DNA of 26,627 nt, taken from a virus. The notes under the pieces are model-generated. The model was not told the origin of the DNA and did not search any database. It was given only the letters and a program-made list of their open reading frames with translations. The DNA lies in IMG/VR virus record IMGVR_UViG_2162886007_000043, positions 1 through 26,627 of that record. One strand, 5' to 3'. Below are positions 7,852-15,540 of the stretch, piece after piece. The position numbers and the translations under genes were made by a program. The number at the start of each line of letters is the position of its first letter. Position 1 is the first letter of the stretch.

Positions 7852-9453
7852 TTATGGTATAGCTAACTCTTCAATACCTGTTGTATGTATTGTAAATACG
7901 TTACCTGAGTTCATACTTGACATTGAGCTTATAGTTTCATTTACTCCAGCAGCAGTAGCTGCATCTGAAATAATCGCCCCAGCTCTGATAGCCCAAAAAA
8001 TCAATGCAGTTTGTTCTTGTTGAGAAGCTAAAATCTTACTATTAATTTGGTTAACACCAATTGTTTTTATTTTATAATTGTCATTTGTTATGGTGAAGAA
8101 GTTTGCTGAAGTTGCTACGGTTACTGTAGGTAAAACTTTACCTTTCATCCATAACATACCACCATAACGAGCAAAATATAAATTAGTATAAGTCATATTC
8201 CAATTGGCAGGAGTTACAAACGTACCAACTTGACTATGATGTACCCAAGTAATTCCTGTAGCAGCATCAGTTACAGACTTTTGTAGTTTACCCATTGCTG
8301 TTAAAACAGTATCAGATGCAGTAATTGCACTTGCTGAAGATGGAATAGATAATCCTGTAAGGAGTGTATTACGAACAGTTGTTGCAAAATTACTTGTTAG
8401 ATTATTCAGTTGTCCTTGTAGCTTACCAAATGCTGATAGAACACTATCTGTTGCTGTAACTAAAGCATTACCAATTAACAAGTTTGTCAATAAGGTATTT
8501 TGAACTTTTGTCTCAGAGAATTGGTTTATATTATTAATCTGGTCTTGAGTTTTACCAAATGCTTGTAATACCGTATCAGAATTTGTAATTGAACCACCAG
8601 TAACAGGAACGAATCCAGCTAAGGGAGTTAATCTAACTCTTGGTTCTGTGAAATATAAATTTGTGCCTTCTGGAATCTGAGTGGTAATCGTATTATGTGG
8701 ATTACCCTGAGATTGAGAATGATCATAAGCTATCTTACCTCTATCACCACGATAAGCTGTAGCTGAAGTTTCACCTAGTGCTACTCCGCCGCCTCCAATC
8801 TCAACATAAGTTGACCCAGACCATCTATATGTTTTATTTACATCCATTGCAATGTAAATCTTACCTGATTCACCAGTTGTGGGGAAAGAAGATAAATTTG
8901 GATATTCTATGACATCATCAACAAATGATGGCAATTGATTGGCAGGAATAACACCATTAACTAAATCTGCTTTAGTTGTTAATGCTTGATTAACAGCTTG
9001 TGCATCTGCTTTTAAATCAATTTGGTCTTGAAGTAAAGAATCTTGCTGGTCTACGTAAACTTTATTAGACTTGTCGGCAATAGAAGTTGCTAATGCTTGA
9101 TCTTGTGAATCCACATAAGTTTTATTGGCTTTTAAATTAACTTGTGCAGTAATTGAAGAATCCACACTGTTTACATAACTTAAATCAGCTTTTGTGTCGT
9201 TTAAGTTGCCAATCTGATCATCGATGTCAACTCTAAGGGCATTAACACTTCCAATTGGTTCTGCACCAACATCTGAATAGTTTAAAGTAATGTGTTCGCC
9301 TGTTTTATTGTTTACACTCTGTATTCCACTTTGAGCTGTAGGGTTAGTTATCATTGCTCCAAAAGGAATAATGAATACTTTTTCACCTTCTTGGATTTGA
9401 GGATTTATATCATAAGGACTTACATCCCAATAAACTTTAATAACTGCTTCCAT
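7852..9453 (-). CDS. Tail fibre protein with coiled-coil and repeated shaft modules
   Basis: This protein has about 533 residues. I chose ATG 9453, which overlaps the upstream TGA as TGATG with AAGGA eight to nine bases upstream; a GTG one codon earlier is possible. Residues below count from that GTG. Residues 80-165 are heptad-rich and repeat KA(N/D)..YVD.QD (trimeric coiled coil). Residues 185-222 form a small fibre module (SGKIYIAMDVNKTYRW). Residues 234-275 carry the widespread AYRGDRGKIAYDH and NPHNT fibre motif. Residues 278-395 hold three copies of a shaft unit ending in DTVLxAFGKLQ. The C-terminal ~130 residues are beta-rich and probably form the tip. There is no enzymatic motif, so it is a structural adhesin or a scaffold for the SGNH fibres. 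Confidence 0.82.
   Translation of the reverse strand: MEAVIKVYWDVSPYDINPQIQEGEKVFIIPFGAMITNPTAQSGIQSVNNKTGEHITLNYSDVGAEPIGSVNALRVDIDDQIGNLNDTKADLSYVNSVDSSITAQVNLKANKTYVDSQDQALATSIADKSNKVYVDQQDSLLQDQIDLKADAQAVNQALTTKADLVNGVIPANQLPSFVDDVIEYPNLSSFPTTGESGKIYIAMDVNKTYRWSGSTYVEIGGGGVALGETSATAYRGDRGKIAYDHSQSQGNPHNTITTQIPEGTNLYFTEPRVRLTPLAGFVPVTGGSITNSDTVLQAFGKTQDQINNINQFSETKVQNTLLTNLLIGNALVTATDSVLSAFGKLQGQLNNLTSNFATTVRNTLLTGLSIPSSASAITASDTVLTAMGKLQKSVTDAATGITWVHHSQVGTFVTPANWNMTYTNLYFARYGGMLWMKGKVLPTVTVATSANFFTITNDNYKIKTIGVNQINSKILASQQEQTALIFWAIRAGAIISDAATAAGVNETISSMSSMNSGNVFTIHTTGIEELAIP
8272..8625 (-). repeat. Three tandem shaft repeats in the 534-residue fibre
   Basis: Three units of about 40 residues each contain (T/S)PLAG or TLLTxL at the start and end in DTVLQAFGKTQDQINN, DSVLSAFGKLQGQLNN and DTVLTAMGKLQKSV. 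Heptad-like spacing after FGK suggests a helical segment in a trimeric shaft. Confidence 0.82.
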
Positions 9454-9800
9454 CACGTAATTCCTTTAATCACTCTAAAGCTAAAGTTATGTGAATGTCT
9501 AACCTCATCTGAGATGGTAATTTTTAAATCTAAGGTTGCTATTCCAATTTTCCAAAGTGAAGTTTGACTACTTGGAACAGATAAAAGAAAGAACCCAGAA
9601 TCTGCAACTTGATCTGTATAAGGTGAAATTATTGGAGAGCTAATAACTGTTCCTACTGAATTTACAATTTTACAATCAATTGTTATATCAGGGGTGATTG
9701 GAATTCCTACATTATTTGTTTGATCAAAAAATCTCATTGGAATATTAAAGCTATCACCAATTTTAAATAATGGTAAATCTGTACTACAATTGATTGTCAT
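9453..9800 (-). CDS. Small beta-rich protein, possible fibre adaptor
   Basis: This 115-residue protein starts at ATG 9800 with AAGGTGG upstream and ends at a TGA that overlaps the start of the next fibre gene, indicating coupled translation. The sequence alternates short hydrophobic strands (FNIPMRFFDQ, ITIDCKIVNS, ATLDLKITISD, HNFSFRVIKG) with polar turns, in the way of an immunoglobulin-like sandwich. The pattern resembles small BppU-N-like proteins of phage baseplates, but I cannot assign a family. Its place directly before a fibre gene suggests an adaptor between fibre and baseplate, or an assembly helper. No signal peptide or membrane segment is visible. Confidence 0.65.
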   Translation of the reverse strand: MTINCSTDLPLFKIGDSFNIPMRFFDQTNNVGIPITPDITIDCKIVNSVGTVISSPIISPYTDQVADSGFFLLSVPSSQTSLWKIGIATLDLKITISDEVRHSHNFSFRVIKGIT

Positions 9801-9808
9801 AATCCACC

Positions 9809-10405
9809 TTAAAATAATGCATCTTCAAATAGTTTTGCATAGTCAGAAACTAAGGTTGCTTTATCTAAACCATTAATAATCTTTCTTGCGTTATAATAAT
9901 CTTTGTTTGTATAATTTATATAATCAGACAATTTCTTACCAGTGAACCATCCATCCATCATCCCAACAACCAATATTTCAGAAGCATATTTTAAATCCAT
10001 TACTTGATCTGGGTTTCTTAAAAAGTCTGAATTTAATAGTTTTCCAGCTTTTAAATAATTATCGTACCAAGTTATTTGTAAATATGATCTTCCATAGTAA
10101 AGATGTGGAAAGTCTTTATGAAGATAAGCTTTATCTTTCTTTCCATTTGTCCAGCTATACAACTCACCTCGTGAATTTTTATACCAAGTTCCGTATGGTC
10201 TTCCACTTCCCTTTCCATACTCTTCTATAGGTTGCATTGTTCTTGCTGTCTCATGATAAGTAGTAGCAAAAACATAAGCTGATTGTGTCTTACTTATTCC
10301 ATGTTTATTTATTGATGCTAAAATGGAGTTTATGCCATCTACTTGAGTTTGTTTTAATGATCCACCAAACAATGTATTTCTTATTTTTGAAAAGTTAATG
10401 TTCAT
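9809..10405 (-). CDS. Endolysin, glycoside hydrolase family 19 (chitinase-like)
   Basis: The protein has 198 residues from ATG 10405. A frame-compatible GTG at 10420 would add five residues, but the ribosome site GAGGAA overlaps that GTG and sits correctly for the ATG. It shows the GH19 lysozyme/chitinase pattern: FATTYHETARTMQPIEEYG with a probable catalytic Glu in HET (residue 52) and a second acidic position in IEEYG (61 or 62), then YYGRSYLQITWYDNY (from about residue 103). Phage GH19 enzymes cleave glycan strands of peptidoglycan. There is no N-terminal signal or SAR segment, so release should depend on a holin. It overlaps the upstream holin-like gene by 11 bases. Confidence 0.9.
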   Translation of the reverse strand: MNINFSKIRNTLFGGSLKQTQVDGINSILASINKHGISKTQSAYVFATTYHETARTMQPIEEYGKGSGRPYGTWYKNSRGELYSWTNGKKDKAYLHKDFPHLYYGRSYLQITWYDNYLKAGKLLNSDFLRNPDQVMDLKYASEILVVGMMDGWFTGKKLSDYINYTNKDYYNARKIINGLDKATLVSDYAKLFEDALF

Positions 10406-10715
10406 TCTTGTGTTCCTCACAATGCTTTAATATTTTATTTATTCTTTCATCTCTTAAATTATATTCTTTAATAATATATTTAACTAAAAGCAATGTTGCG
10501 ATAACAACAATAAAGAATGCTGATAACAATACAGGCTCTGGGGCTTTTTCCAAGTAATGAGCACTACTACCTAAAACAATAAGTGATAAAGCAGTTAGTG
10601 CTCTAAAGATAGCGCTCTTAAACGTGTTTGCAAATAGAGGGGTACATTCACACCAAATAACAATAAATGTCTGTATAATTAAACAGAGTTGAATCAAAGC
10701 AATATATATAGTCAT
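10395..10715 (-). CDS. Small three-segment membrane protein, holin or antiholin candidate
   Basis: This 106-residue protein has three hydrophobic stretches, at about residues 3-22, 38-56 and 62-82, followed by a charged C-terminal tail (KEYNLRDERINKILKHCEEHKNEH) that would lie in the cytoplasm. Its size, topology and place directly before and overlapping the endolysin fit a class I holin. A second similar-size membrane gene precedes it, so one of the pair may be an antiholin or a membrane accessory. The ribosome site is AGGA, upstream of ATG 10715. The first segment contains two Cys (WCECT). No lipobox or spanin features are seen. Confidence 0.72.
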   Translation of the reverse strand: MTIYIALIQLCLIIQTFIVIWCECTPLFANTFKSAIFRALTALSLIVLGSSAHYLEKAPEPVLLSAFFIVVIATLLLVKYIIKEYNLRDERINKILKHCEEHKNEH

Positions 10716-10729
10716 GATAAATCCTAATA

Positions 10730-11119
10730 TTATTTATTGGTAAACTTGGAAATCAAGTTTTTAATAATATCTTTAATACCAGTGAAAATTAAAGATATGA
10801 TATCATCAGTGTTTTTTACAACAGCATCTAATATTTTTAATGATGATAGTCCGAAAAGTAAGTAAATAAGAAAGCAGTACCAGTACTCTGTAACATGAAG
10901 TTTTACGATCAATGCATTTCCAACACCAATCGAAATAACAACACCAACAACAATACAGGCGATACCAACTAAACTATAAAATATCTTCTCAGCTAATTCT
11001 TTCTTTTGCCATTCAACATCATGTCTTTTATACCAAACAGCTAAGGCACTTCCAATTAAAGAAGGGAATAACCATTTAAGAATACCGATGGCGGTAATTG
11101 TTGAGGTGTTTGCTTCCAT
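10730..11119 (-). CDS. Holin-like membrane protein
   Basis: This 129-residue protein has hydrophobic segments at about residues 10-28, 47-68 and 77-98. A basic, charged loop (YKRHDVEWQKKELAEK) separates the first two, and an amphipathic C-terminal helix ends in LISKFTNK. The arrangement of a short N-terminus, one segment, a WYKR-type basic loop and then two segments is typical of phage holins. It opens the lysis cassette, 14 bases before the second membrane gene and about 700 bases before the endolysin. The ribosome site is weak (AAGAG), which may limit synthesis and delay lysis; that is inference. ATG 11119 follows the stop of the collar fibre almost immediately. Confidence 0.72.
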   Translation of the reverse strand: MEANTSTITAIGILKWLFPSLIGSALAVWYKRHDVEWQKKELAEKIFYSLVGIACIVVGVVISIGVGNALIVKLHVTEYWYCFLIYLLFGLSSLKILDAVVKNTDDIISLIFTGIKDIIKNLISKFTNK

Positions 11120-11120
11120 T

Positions 11121-12296
11121 TTATTTAACTCTTATTAGTGTAACAAAGGCTATATTTTTAGGACGTGTCTCGTCTCCCATTACATTAGGGTTTTCTTCAT
11201 TAGGATCAGCACCTTGATAAACTTCTCCATCATTTGTATACCAAAGGTAGTTATCATTATCTAAACCACCACTAGAGCCTTGGAACCCTTTGTTACTTGA
11301 TTTACCAAACAACCCAGCAGTTTCATATGTTTCACCTAGTTGTTGAATATGCTTGTGCTTTTCTACAGTATCTTCTTGAATTGTTCCAAGCTCACGACCA
11401 GAATCAATTCCTTTACCATTATCCCATTCACGCTCAAACAAACCACGTTTATCTGGTAGATTGAAAGTAGTGCTACCATCACCAGCACCAAACCTAGTTC
11501 CGATACGTTGGAATAGGATTGGATATAGAGTTCGGCTAACAGCTTGTCCATGTGCATACATTAATCGGTCTGAAGGAACAACTTGATCTGAGTAGGAAAT
11601 CATAGCTCCGATTGGAAGAATTTCATCCATTACTTGAGATATCAACGACTGAACCCACTGTGTAGTTGCTGTTGCTGAACTGTTTTCTGTTAAAGGTGGA
11701 TTAGCAGAGCCAAACGTAGCAACTATCTGACCATCATTTAAAATTACTGATTTGTCACCATCATGGAATAATCCGTCATTTTGATGAGCTTTAAATGAAA
11801 AACCAAAGTTATCATCCCCAGTATCTGTTAGTCCAACAGCAGCAAGATAACCATTACCTGAAACCTTTCCGTCAACTTCAGGGGTTGCTTTTGACACATA
11901 AAGATCGAGATATCCATCTTCAGTTTTAATCTTGTTTATTTCTTCAGTTAGATCAATAACTGAAGCATTACTTGCCCAAGCAATAACCCAAAAACTAGAA
12001 CTCTCTGGTAAATCTGGTTGCTCGTTGATATTCTGTGTAAGTGCTTTATAAACATTCCCAGAGTAGGCTATGTGGGCATTAACTGGATATTCAGTTGAGT
12101 TATCCCATTCAGGAACACCATTCTGCATTAAGTATGCAATAGCAACATCTTGTCTATTCTCAATAAAGTTAACAAGTTCATATTTTGGTTTTTCTACAAC
12201 ATGACCTTGTTCAATCTTCTCTGATGTTGGTTGTATAATATTCCCGTTATTTGCCCAAACACCGTTGTTGTAATTTGGTTTAGTGTAAATTGTCAT
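11121..12296 (-). CDS. Tail fibre with phage tail-collar domain
   Basis: This 391-residue protein begins with a fibre anchor (residues 1-60, including KIEQGHVVEKPKYELVNF). A chitin-binding-like segment follows at 64-107 (W...TEYPVNAHIAYSGNVYKAL ... SSFWVIAW). A middle beta region contains a typical fibre shaft sequence. At about 226-315 there is a tail-collar domain (PF07484 type): LPIGAMISYSD, then LYPILFQRIGTRFGAGDGS, TTFNLPDKRGLFERE, and HKH at 313-315. Such collar proteins are short tail fibres on the baseplate. It directly follows the DUF2612 baseplate gene, where the first fibre gene of myovirus tail clusters usually stands. AAGGAA precedes ATG 12296. Confidence 0.9.
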   Translation of the reverse strand: MTIYTKPNYNNGVWANNGNIIQPTSEKIEQGHVVEKPKYELVNFIENRQDVAIAYLMQNGVPEWDNSTEYPVNAHIAYSGNVYKALTQNINEQPDLPESSSFWVIAWASNASVIDLTEEINKIKTEDGYLDLYVSKATPEVDGKVSGNGYLAAVGLTDTGDDNFGFSFKAHQNDGLFHDGDKSVILNDGQIVATFGSANPPLTENSSATATTQWVQSLISQVMDEILPIGAMISYSDQVVPSDRLMYAHGQAVSRTLYPILFQRIGTRFGAGDGSTTFNLPDKRGLFEREWDNGKGIDSGRELGTIQEDTVEKHKHIQQLGETYETAGLFGKSSNKGFQGSSGGLDNDNYLWYTNDGEVYQGADPNEENPNVMGDETRPKNIAFVTLIRVK

Positions 12297-12305
12297 TATT
12301 ATTCC

Positions 12306-12932
12306 TTATGTTGTTCCTTCTATCATTTCTACTCTGACACCAACAGCAATAGGAAGAATGTCATCTAACGTACCAATTTTATCTATGAAATAACTAACCA
12401 TACCAATAGGATCGTCAACAATAATCTGAATCAATCCGTGAGTTTGAACCGTTACTGTTGCAGAAGAATTTCCAGCTAAAAGATTGATTACTTCAATAAG
12501 ATCATTTGTCTTGCAATTAGTATTATTCTTAATTATTCTTGCTTTTATAATTCTCTTATATTCTTCGTCTGTTAATAGTCTGCTGGTTGCTGCATTATAG
12601 TAACCATAACTATTCCATAAACCACCAACATTAGGATCGATTGCTGTACCAAATGTTTCAGCTTGATAAGCACCTTCAAATCCAAAATAAGGTTCTGTAT
12701 TAAAGGAAACAAGAATTCGACTTTGACCAACAATACGCCCAATTAAATCTAGTTGAGAATTTTCAGCAGAATCGATATCAAGTAAATGTTCTCCATACCA
12801 TATGAAATCATTCTGTTGATCTTCATAAGCAGCTACAATACTCTCAAGAAGTCCTAAGAATATTGGACTATCTTTAAAAATAGAAGTAACTAATGCTTTA
12901 GTCTCAGCTTGATAATCAATTGATGTAATCAT
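12306..12932 (-). CDS. Baseplate protein, DUF2612 family
   Basis: This 208-residue protein matches DUF2612 from memory: a helical N-terminus, then SAENSQLDLIGRIVGQSR (from residue 55), a Gly/Tyr/Phe-rich middle (PYFGFEGAY, GLWNSYGYYN), LLTDEEYKRIIKARIIKNN, and a C-terminal beta segment with IQIIVDDPIG. The family stands after the J-like protein in many myoviruses and is thought to be part of the wedge-to-fibre connection, comparable to P2 gpI or T4 gp53-type positions. The strong ribosome site GGGAG precedes ATG 12932. The context (J before, fibre after) agrees fully. Confidence 0.88.
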   Translation of the reverse strand: MITSIDYQAETKALVTSIFKDSPIFLGLLESIVAAYEDQQNDFIWYGEHLLDIDSAENSQLDLIGRIVGQSRILVSFNTEPYFGFEGAYQAETFGTAIDPNVGGLWNSYGYYNAATSRLLTDEEYKRIIKARIIKNNTNCKTNDLIEVINLLAGNSSATVTVQTHGLIQIIVDDPIGMVSYFIDKIGTLDDILPIAVGVRVEMIEGTT

Positions 12933-12934
12933 TA

Positions 12935-14386
12935 TTAACTCCCGCCGATTTGAATATTCTCATGACTAATTGTAGCTAATTCATTATGATTAATAATAAT
13001 ATCTTCTGTTCCTAAAGGTTGACCAACACGGCTAATCTTTAAGTTTCGGACGCTAAATCCACGAATGCTGTTAATTGGTTCGTACAAACGAGAATAATAA
13101 ATATCTTCACCAACAGTAAGCTCATTAAAGTATTCAACAATAGCTTGTTTAATCTGTGTTTGCCCACCAATAGGAAAATCAGGATAAACAGTTAGCGACA
13201 TAGAAATTTGGATTGGTGCTTGTTGAGGTCTAGAGAATCTTTTAATATGTTGACCACCATTAATATCTGTAACAGTTTTAACAATATCTCCAGATGTTTC
13301 AATTCCAGCAGCTAAGTAATCAAATAAAGCTAATGCGATATCATCCTCATTACCACCTTGCACAGTTACTGCAACACCATTATTTGTAATACCACTACCT
13401 GTTGTATTGTTCGTTGTGTTTTGCTGAACACTTGCGAAAGTAACACCATTAACCTGATTTAATGCAAATAATAAAGAGTTGTACGAACCTACAGAATTAC
13501 CGCCTTTATTCAATTTCATACGGTATCGGTAGTCTTCATCATCTTCTACGCCTTGAGAAGCATCAACTTTAAATGGATTTGTAACACCCCTCCATCCTGC
13601 AATAGAAGTTCCAATTGAAGTAATTGTATTTTCTAAAGCTTCTGAGCTTGCATAGGAATCAGAAGTAATGTTTACAGGTTTATAGCTTCTATTCAGTAAT
13701 AATTCTGATGAAGAAGTAAAATCACCAGTTCTGTATTGGTCTGTAATTACAACCTTAACTGTATTATCATTATTTCGACTAGCTGTTAAGTACGAAGATT
13801 GTGAATTAACTGCATCAACAATCCTGTTAGCTACTTGAAGTATTGTTGTATCATTAACACCAAGTTGAACAGTAATGTTTGGGCTTTCACTGAGATAACC
13901 ATTAATAGAATATGTTATTGTGTACAATGGAACGATTGAATTAATAGTAATCTCAACACCATTAACTGCTGTTGTTGTGAATGCTACATCTGAATTTGTT
14001 GTATAGGTATCACCAGTCCTAACACTTGATATTCTACTATTCTCAGGAACTAGCGTTCCAATATCACCATAAAGCATTCCCATTCCTACAGCTTGACTAC
14101 TTCCTCTTCTGCTACTTCTATGGATTGAACCAAGAAAATCTAACTGTAAACCTTCTGCTGAATTAAAATCTAAAGCATTGATCCATGACGGTAATACTTG
14201 TGCGTTCTGAACTGCTGGTAAACTTGTTATTGAAAATATTCTACCTAAAACACTACTATCATCTGTTCTTAACTGTGTTGAGTTAAGATATGGAGCTAGA
14301 ACAATATTAGCTCTATCAACCATTGTTTGTTTGACCTGATCAATTCCATCAACAACCAAGCCCTTTTCATCAAAGCTAACACCCAT
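12935..14386 (-). CDS. Baseplate J-like wedge protein
   Basis: This 483-residue protein has the hallmarks of the baseplate J/gp47 family. An N-terminal helix (VDGIDQVKQTMVDRANIVLAP) is followed by SAEGLQLDFLGSIHRSSRRG at about 76-95. Next come a beta-rich domain (residues 110-260), GWRGVTNPF with DDEDYRYRMKL near 265-290, and the C-terminal YFNELTVGEDIYYSRLYEPI segment. It forms the wedge ring around the hub with the gp25-like protein encoded directly upstream. The start at ATG 14386 has AGGAGA about 11 bases upstream. The length is near the usual size for contractile-tail J proteins of this type. Confidence 0.93.
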   Translation of the reverse strand: MGVSFDEKGLVVDGIDQVKQTMVDRANIVLAPYLNSTQLRTDDSSVLGRIFSITSLPAVQNAQVLPSWINALDFNSAEGLQLDFLGSIHRSSRRGSSQAVGMGMLYGDIGTLVPENSRISSVRTGDTYTTNSDVAFTTTAVNGVEITINSIVPLYTITYSINGYLSESPNITVQLGVNDTTILQVANRIVDAVNSQSSYLTASRNNDNTVKVVITDQYRTGDFTSSSELLLNRSYKPVNITSDSYASSEALENTITSIGTSIAGWRGVTNPFKVDASQGVEDDEDYRYRMKLNKGGNSVGSYNSLLFALNQVNGVTFASVQQNTTNNTTGSGITNNGVAVTVQGGNEDDIALALFDYLAAGIETSGDIVKTVTDINGGQHIKRFSRPQQAPIQISMSLTVYPDFPIGGQTQIKQAIVEYFNELTVGEDIYYSRLYEPINSIRGFSVRNLKISRVGQPLGTEDIIINHNELATISHENIQIGGS

Positions 14387-14404
14387 TCTTTTTATATCTC
14401 CTAA

Positions 14405-14818
14405 TTATAATTGTGTTTTTAGAATAAGATTATCTTCTGTTGTTAAGACAATTCCTTGGTCAGTGACTAAAATGAAGAATCTAACAATAGCTTCTTCTTC
14501 AATACTTTTAACTTGGAACTCACAAGAGTAACTATAATTCTCAATACGAGAATCAAAAAATAGGATGTCATCAACTAAAACTTCTTTTTTTATCTCTGTT
14601 TGCATGATGGCATCAACTGCTGACTTTGTTCGATTAACACCAAACACTTCATTTACATAATCAATCCCATAAAATACATCCATAAACCATTCGCGCTTAA
14701 ACGTCTTTAATCTTAGGTAAAGCATTTGAATAAGATCAGTTACAGTTGTATTTGAGATTAATAAGTCTCCGCCATCAAGTACTAAATCTTCTGTTACTTG
14801 ATTAAATAATAAATCCAT
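14405..14818 (-). CDS. gp25-like baseplate wedge protein
   Basis: This 137-residue protein shows the gp25/W (DUF2634-like) pattern: EDLVLDGGDLLISNTT at the N-terminus, DLIQMLYLRLKTFKREWFMD with the conserved basic-Glu-Trp-Phe stretch, then FYGIDYVNEVFG, and a beta-rich C-terminus. It is a core component of the baseplate wedge and seeds sheath polymerisation in contractile systems. The start (ATG 14818) lies three bases after the stop of the spike gene, whose end carries AGGATAAG as ribosome site. Gene order spike, gp25, J is the standard one. Confidence 0.9.
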   Translation of the reverse strand: MDLLFNQVTEDLVLDGGDLLISNTTVTDLIQMLYLRLKTFKREWFMDVFYGIDYVNEVFGVNRTKSAVDAIMQTEIKKEVLVDDILFFDSRIENYSYSCEFQVKSIEEEAIVRFFILVTDQGIVLTTEDNLILKTQL

Positions 14819-14821
14819 ATC

Positions 14822-15529
14822 TTATCCTATTGGGTTTGGAGGTGCAGTGTTGCTATTACCACTCATTACACCGCCATGATTGTGCGTTGTAGCGAATTTA
14901 TAGAAAGATATGTCTCTTACTACCACATCACCTTTTGTCTTTACTATAGCGTTACCAGCGTCAACTAGAGGGGTATCTAAAATTACACTCTCTGCTTTAA
15001 TTGTTGTCTGAGCAGGACATATCAAATTTACTGAGCCATCTTCATTAAAAGAAAGCTTGATCTCATTCTGAGTCTTCTTATTGTGTACAAAGTTTAGTGA
15101 CTGACTATCAAATTGATTTGTGTAGTTGTTTGGATTTAAAGGAGATTCTTGATAAGGATTGAATCCAACATGAGCGATAGCATTTCCCAAGTCTAAGATA
15201 GAAAAGCTTTGAGGATCATGCATCTCTTTTGTGCCATTTTTGTAGGCTTCAATATCCTTATCAGTAAATTGAAGTAGAACACCATCTCCTTGGTCTAAGG
15301 GCCAAGATATTGTTGTCTTGCCTGTACTTGGGTAAATAACAGGAACTCGTTTGATGATATCATATTCATCAACATCTCCCGTATTATAAAGCTTATTAAC
15401 TACGGGTTGTACATCAATAAAACCATCTTGTAATTCTTGTACATTTACAACAATTGCTGGACAGCAGAAGTTCATATTCTTTAGATGATAGAATAAGCTA
15501 TTTCTTATAATTGTTTCTATTTGAGCCAT
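14822..15529 (-). CDS. Baseplate central spike, gp138-like, with metal-binding tip
   Basis: This 235-residue protein begins with a Gp138 N-terminal-type OB fold (residues 20-125: PAIVVNV, FIDVQPVVNKLY, RVPVIYPSTG, WPLDQGDGVLLQFTDKDIEA). A short beta-helix shaft follows (residues 150-210, repeated short strands such as VNLICPAQTTIKAESVILD). It ends in THNHGGVMSGNSNTAPPNP, where His216 and His218 form the HxH iron-binding tip known from gpV-type spikes. It is therefore the membrane-piercing needle. It carries no lysozyme domain. The ribosome site AGAGGAAGAG precedes ATG 15529. Confidence 0.9.
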   Translation of the reverse strand: MAQIETIIRNSLFYHLKNMNFCCPAIVVNVQELQDGFIDVQPVVNKLYNTGDVDEYDIIKRVPVIYPSTGKTTISWPLDQGDGVLLQFTDKDIEAYKNGTKEMHDPQSFSILDLGNAIAHVGFNPYQESPLNPNNYTNQFDSQSLNFVHNKKTQNEIKLSFNEDGSVNLICPAQTTIKAESVILDTPLVDAGNAIVKTKGDVVVRDISFYKFATTHNHGGVMSGNSNTAPPNPIG

Positions 15530-15540
15530 TACTCTTCCTC

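Noticed and set aside
7825-7860. Weak hairpin near the end of the 534-residue fibre gene as a terminator
   Set aside because: The arms (GGTAT/ATACC) are only five bases long with a long loop and no T run follows, so it cannot be supported.
9809-10420. GTG start at 10420 for the endolysin
   Set aside because: The ribosome site GAGGAA overlaps the GTG itself and is well spaced for ATG 10405.
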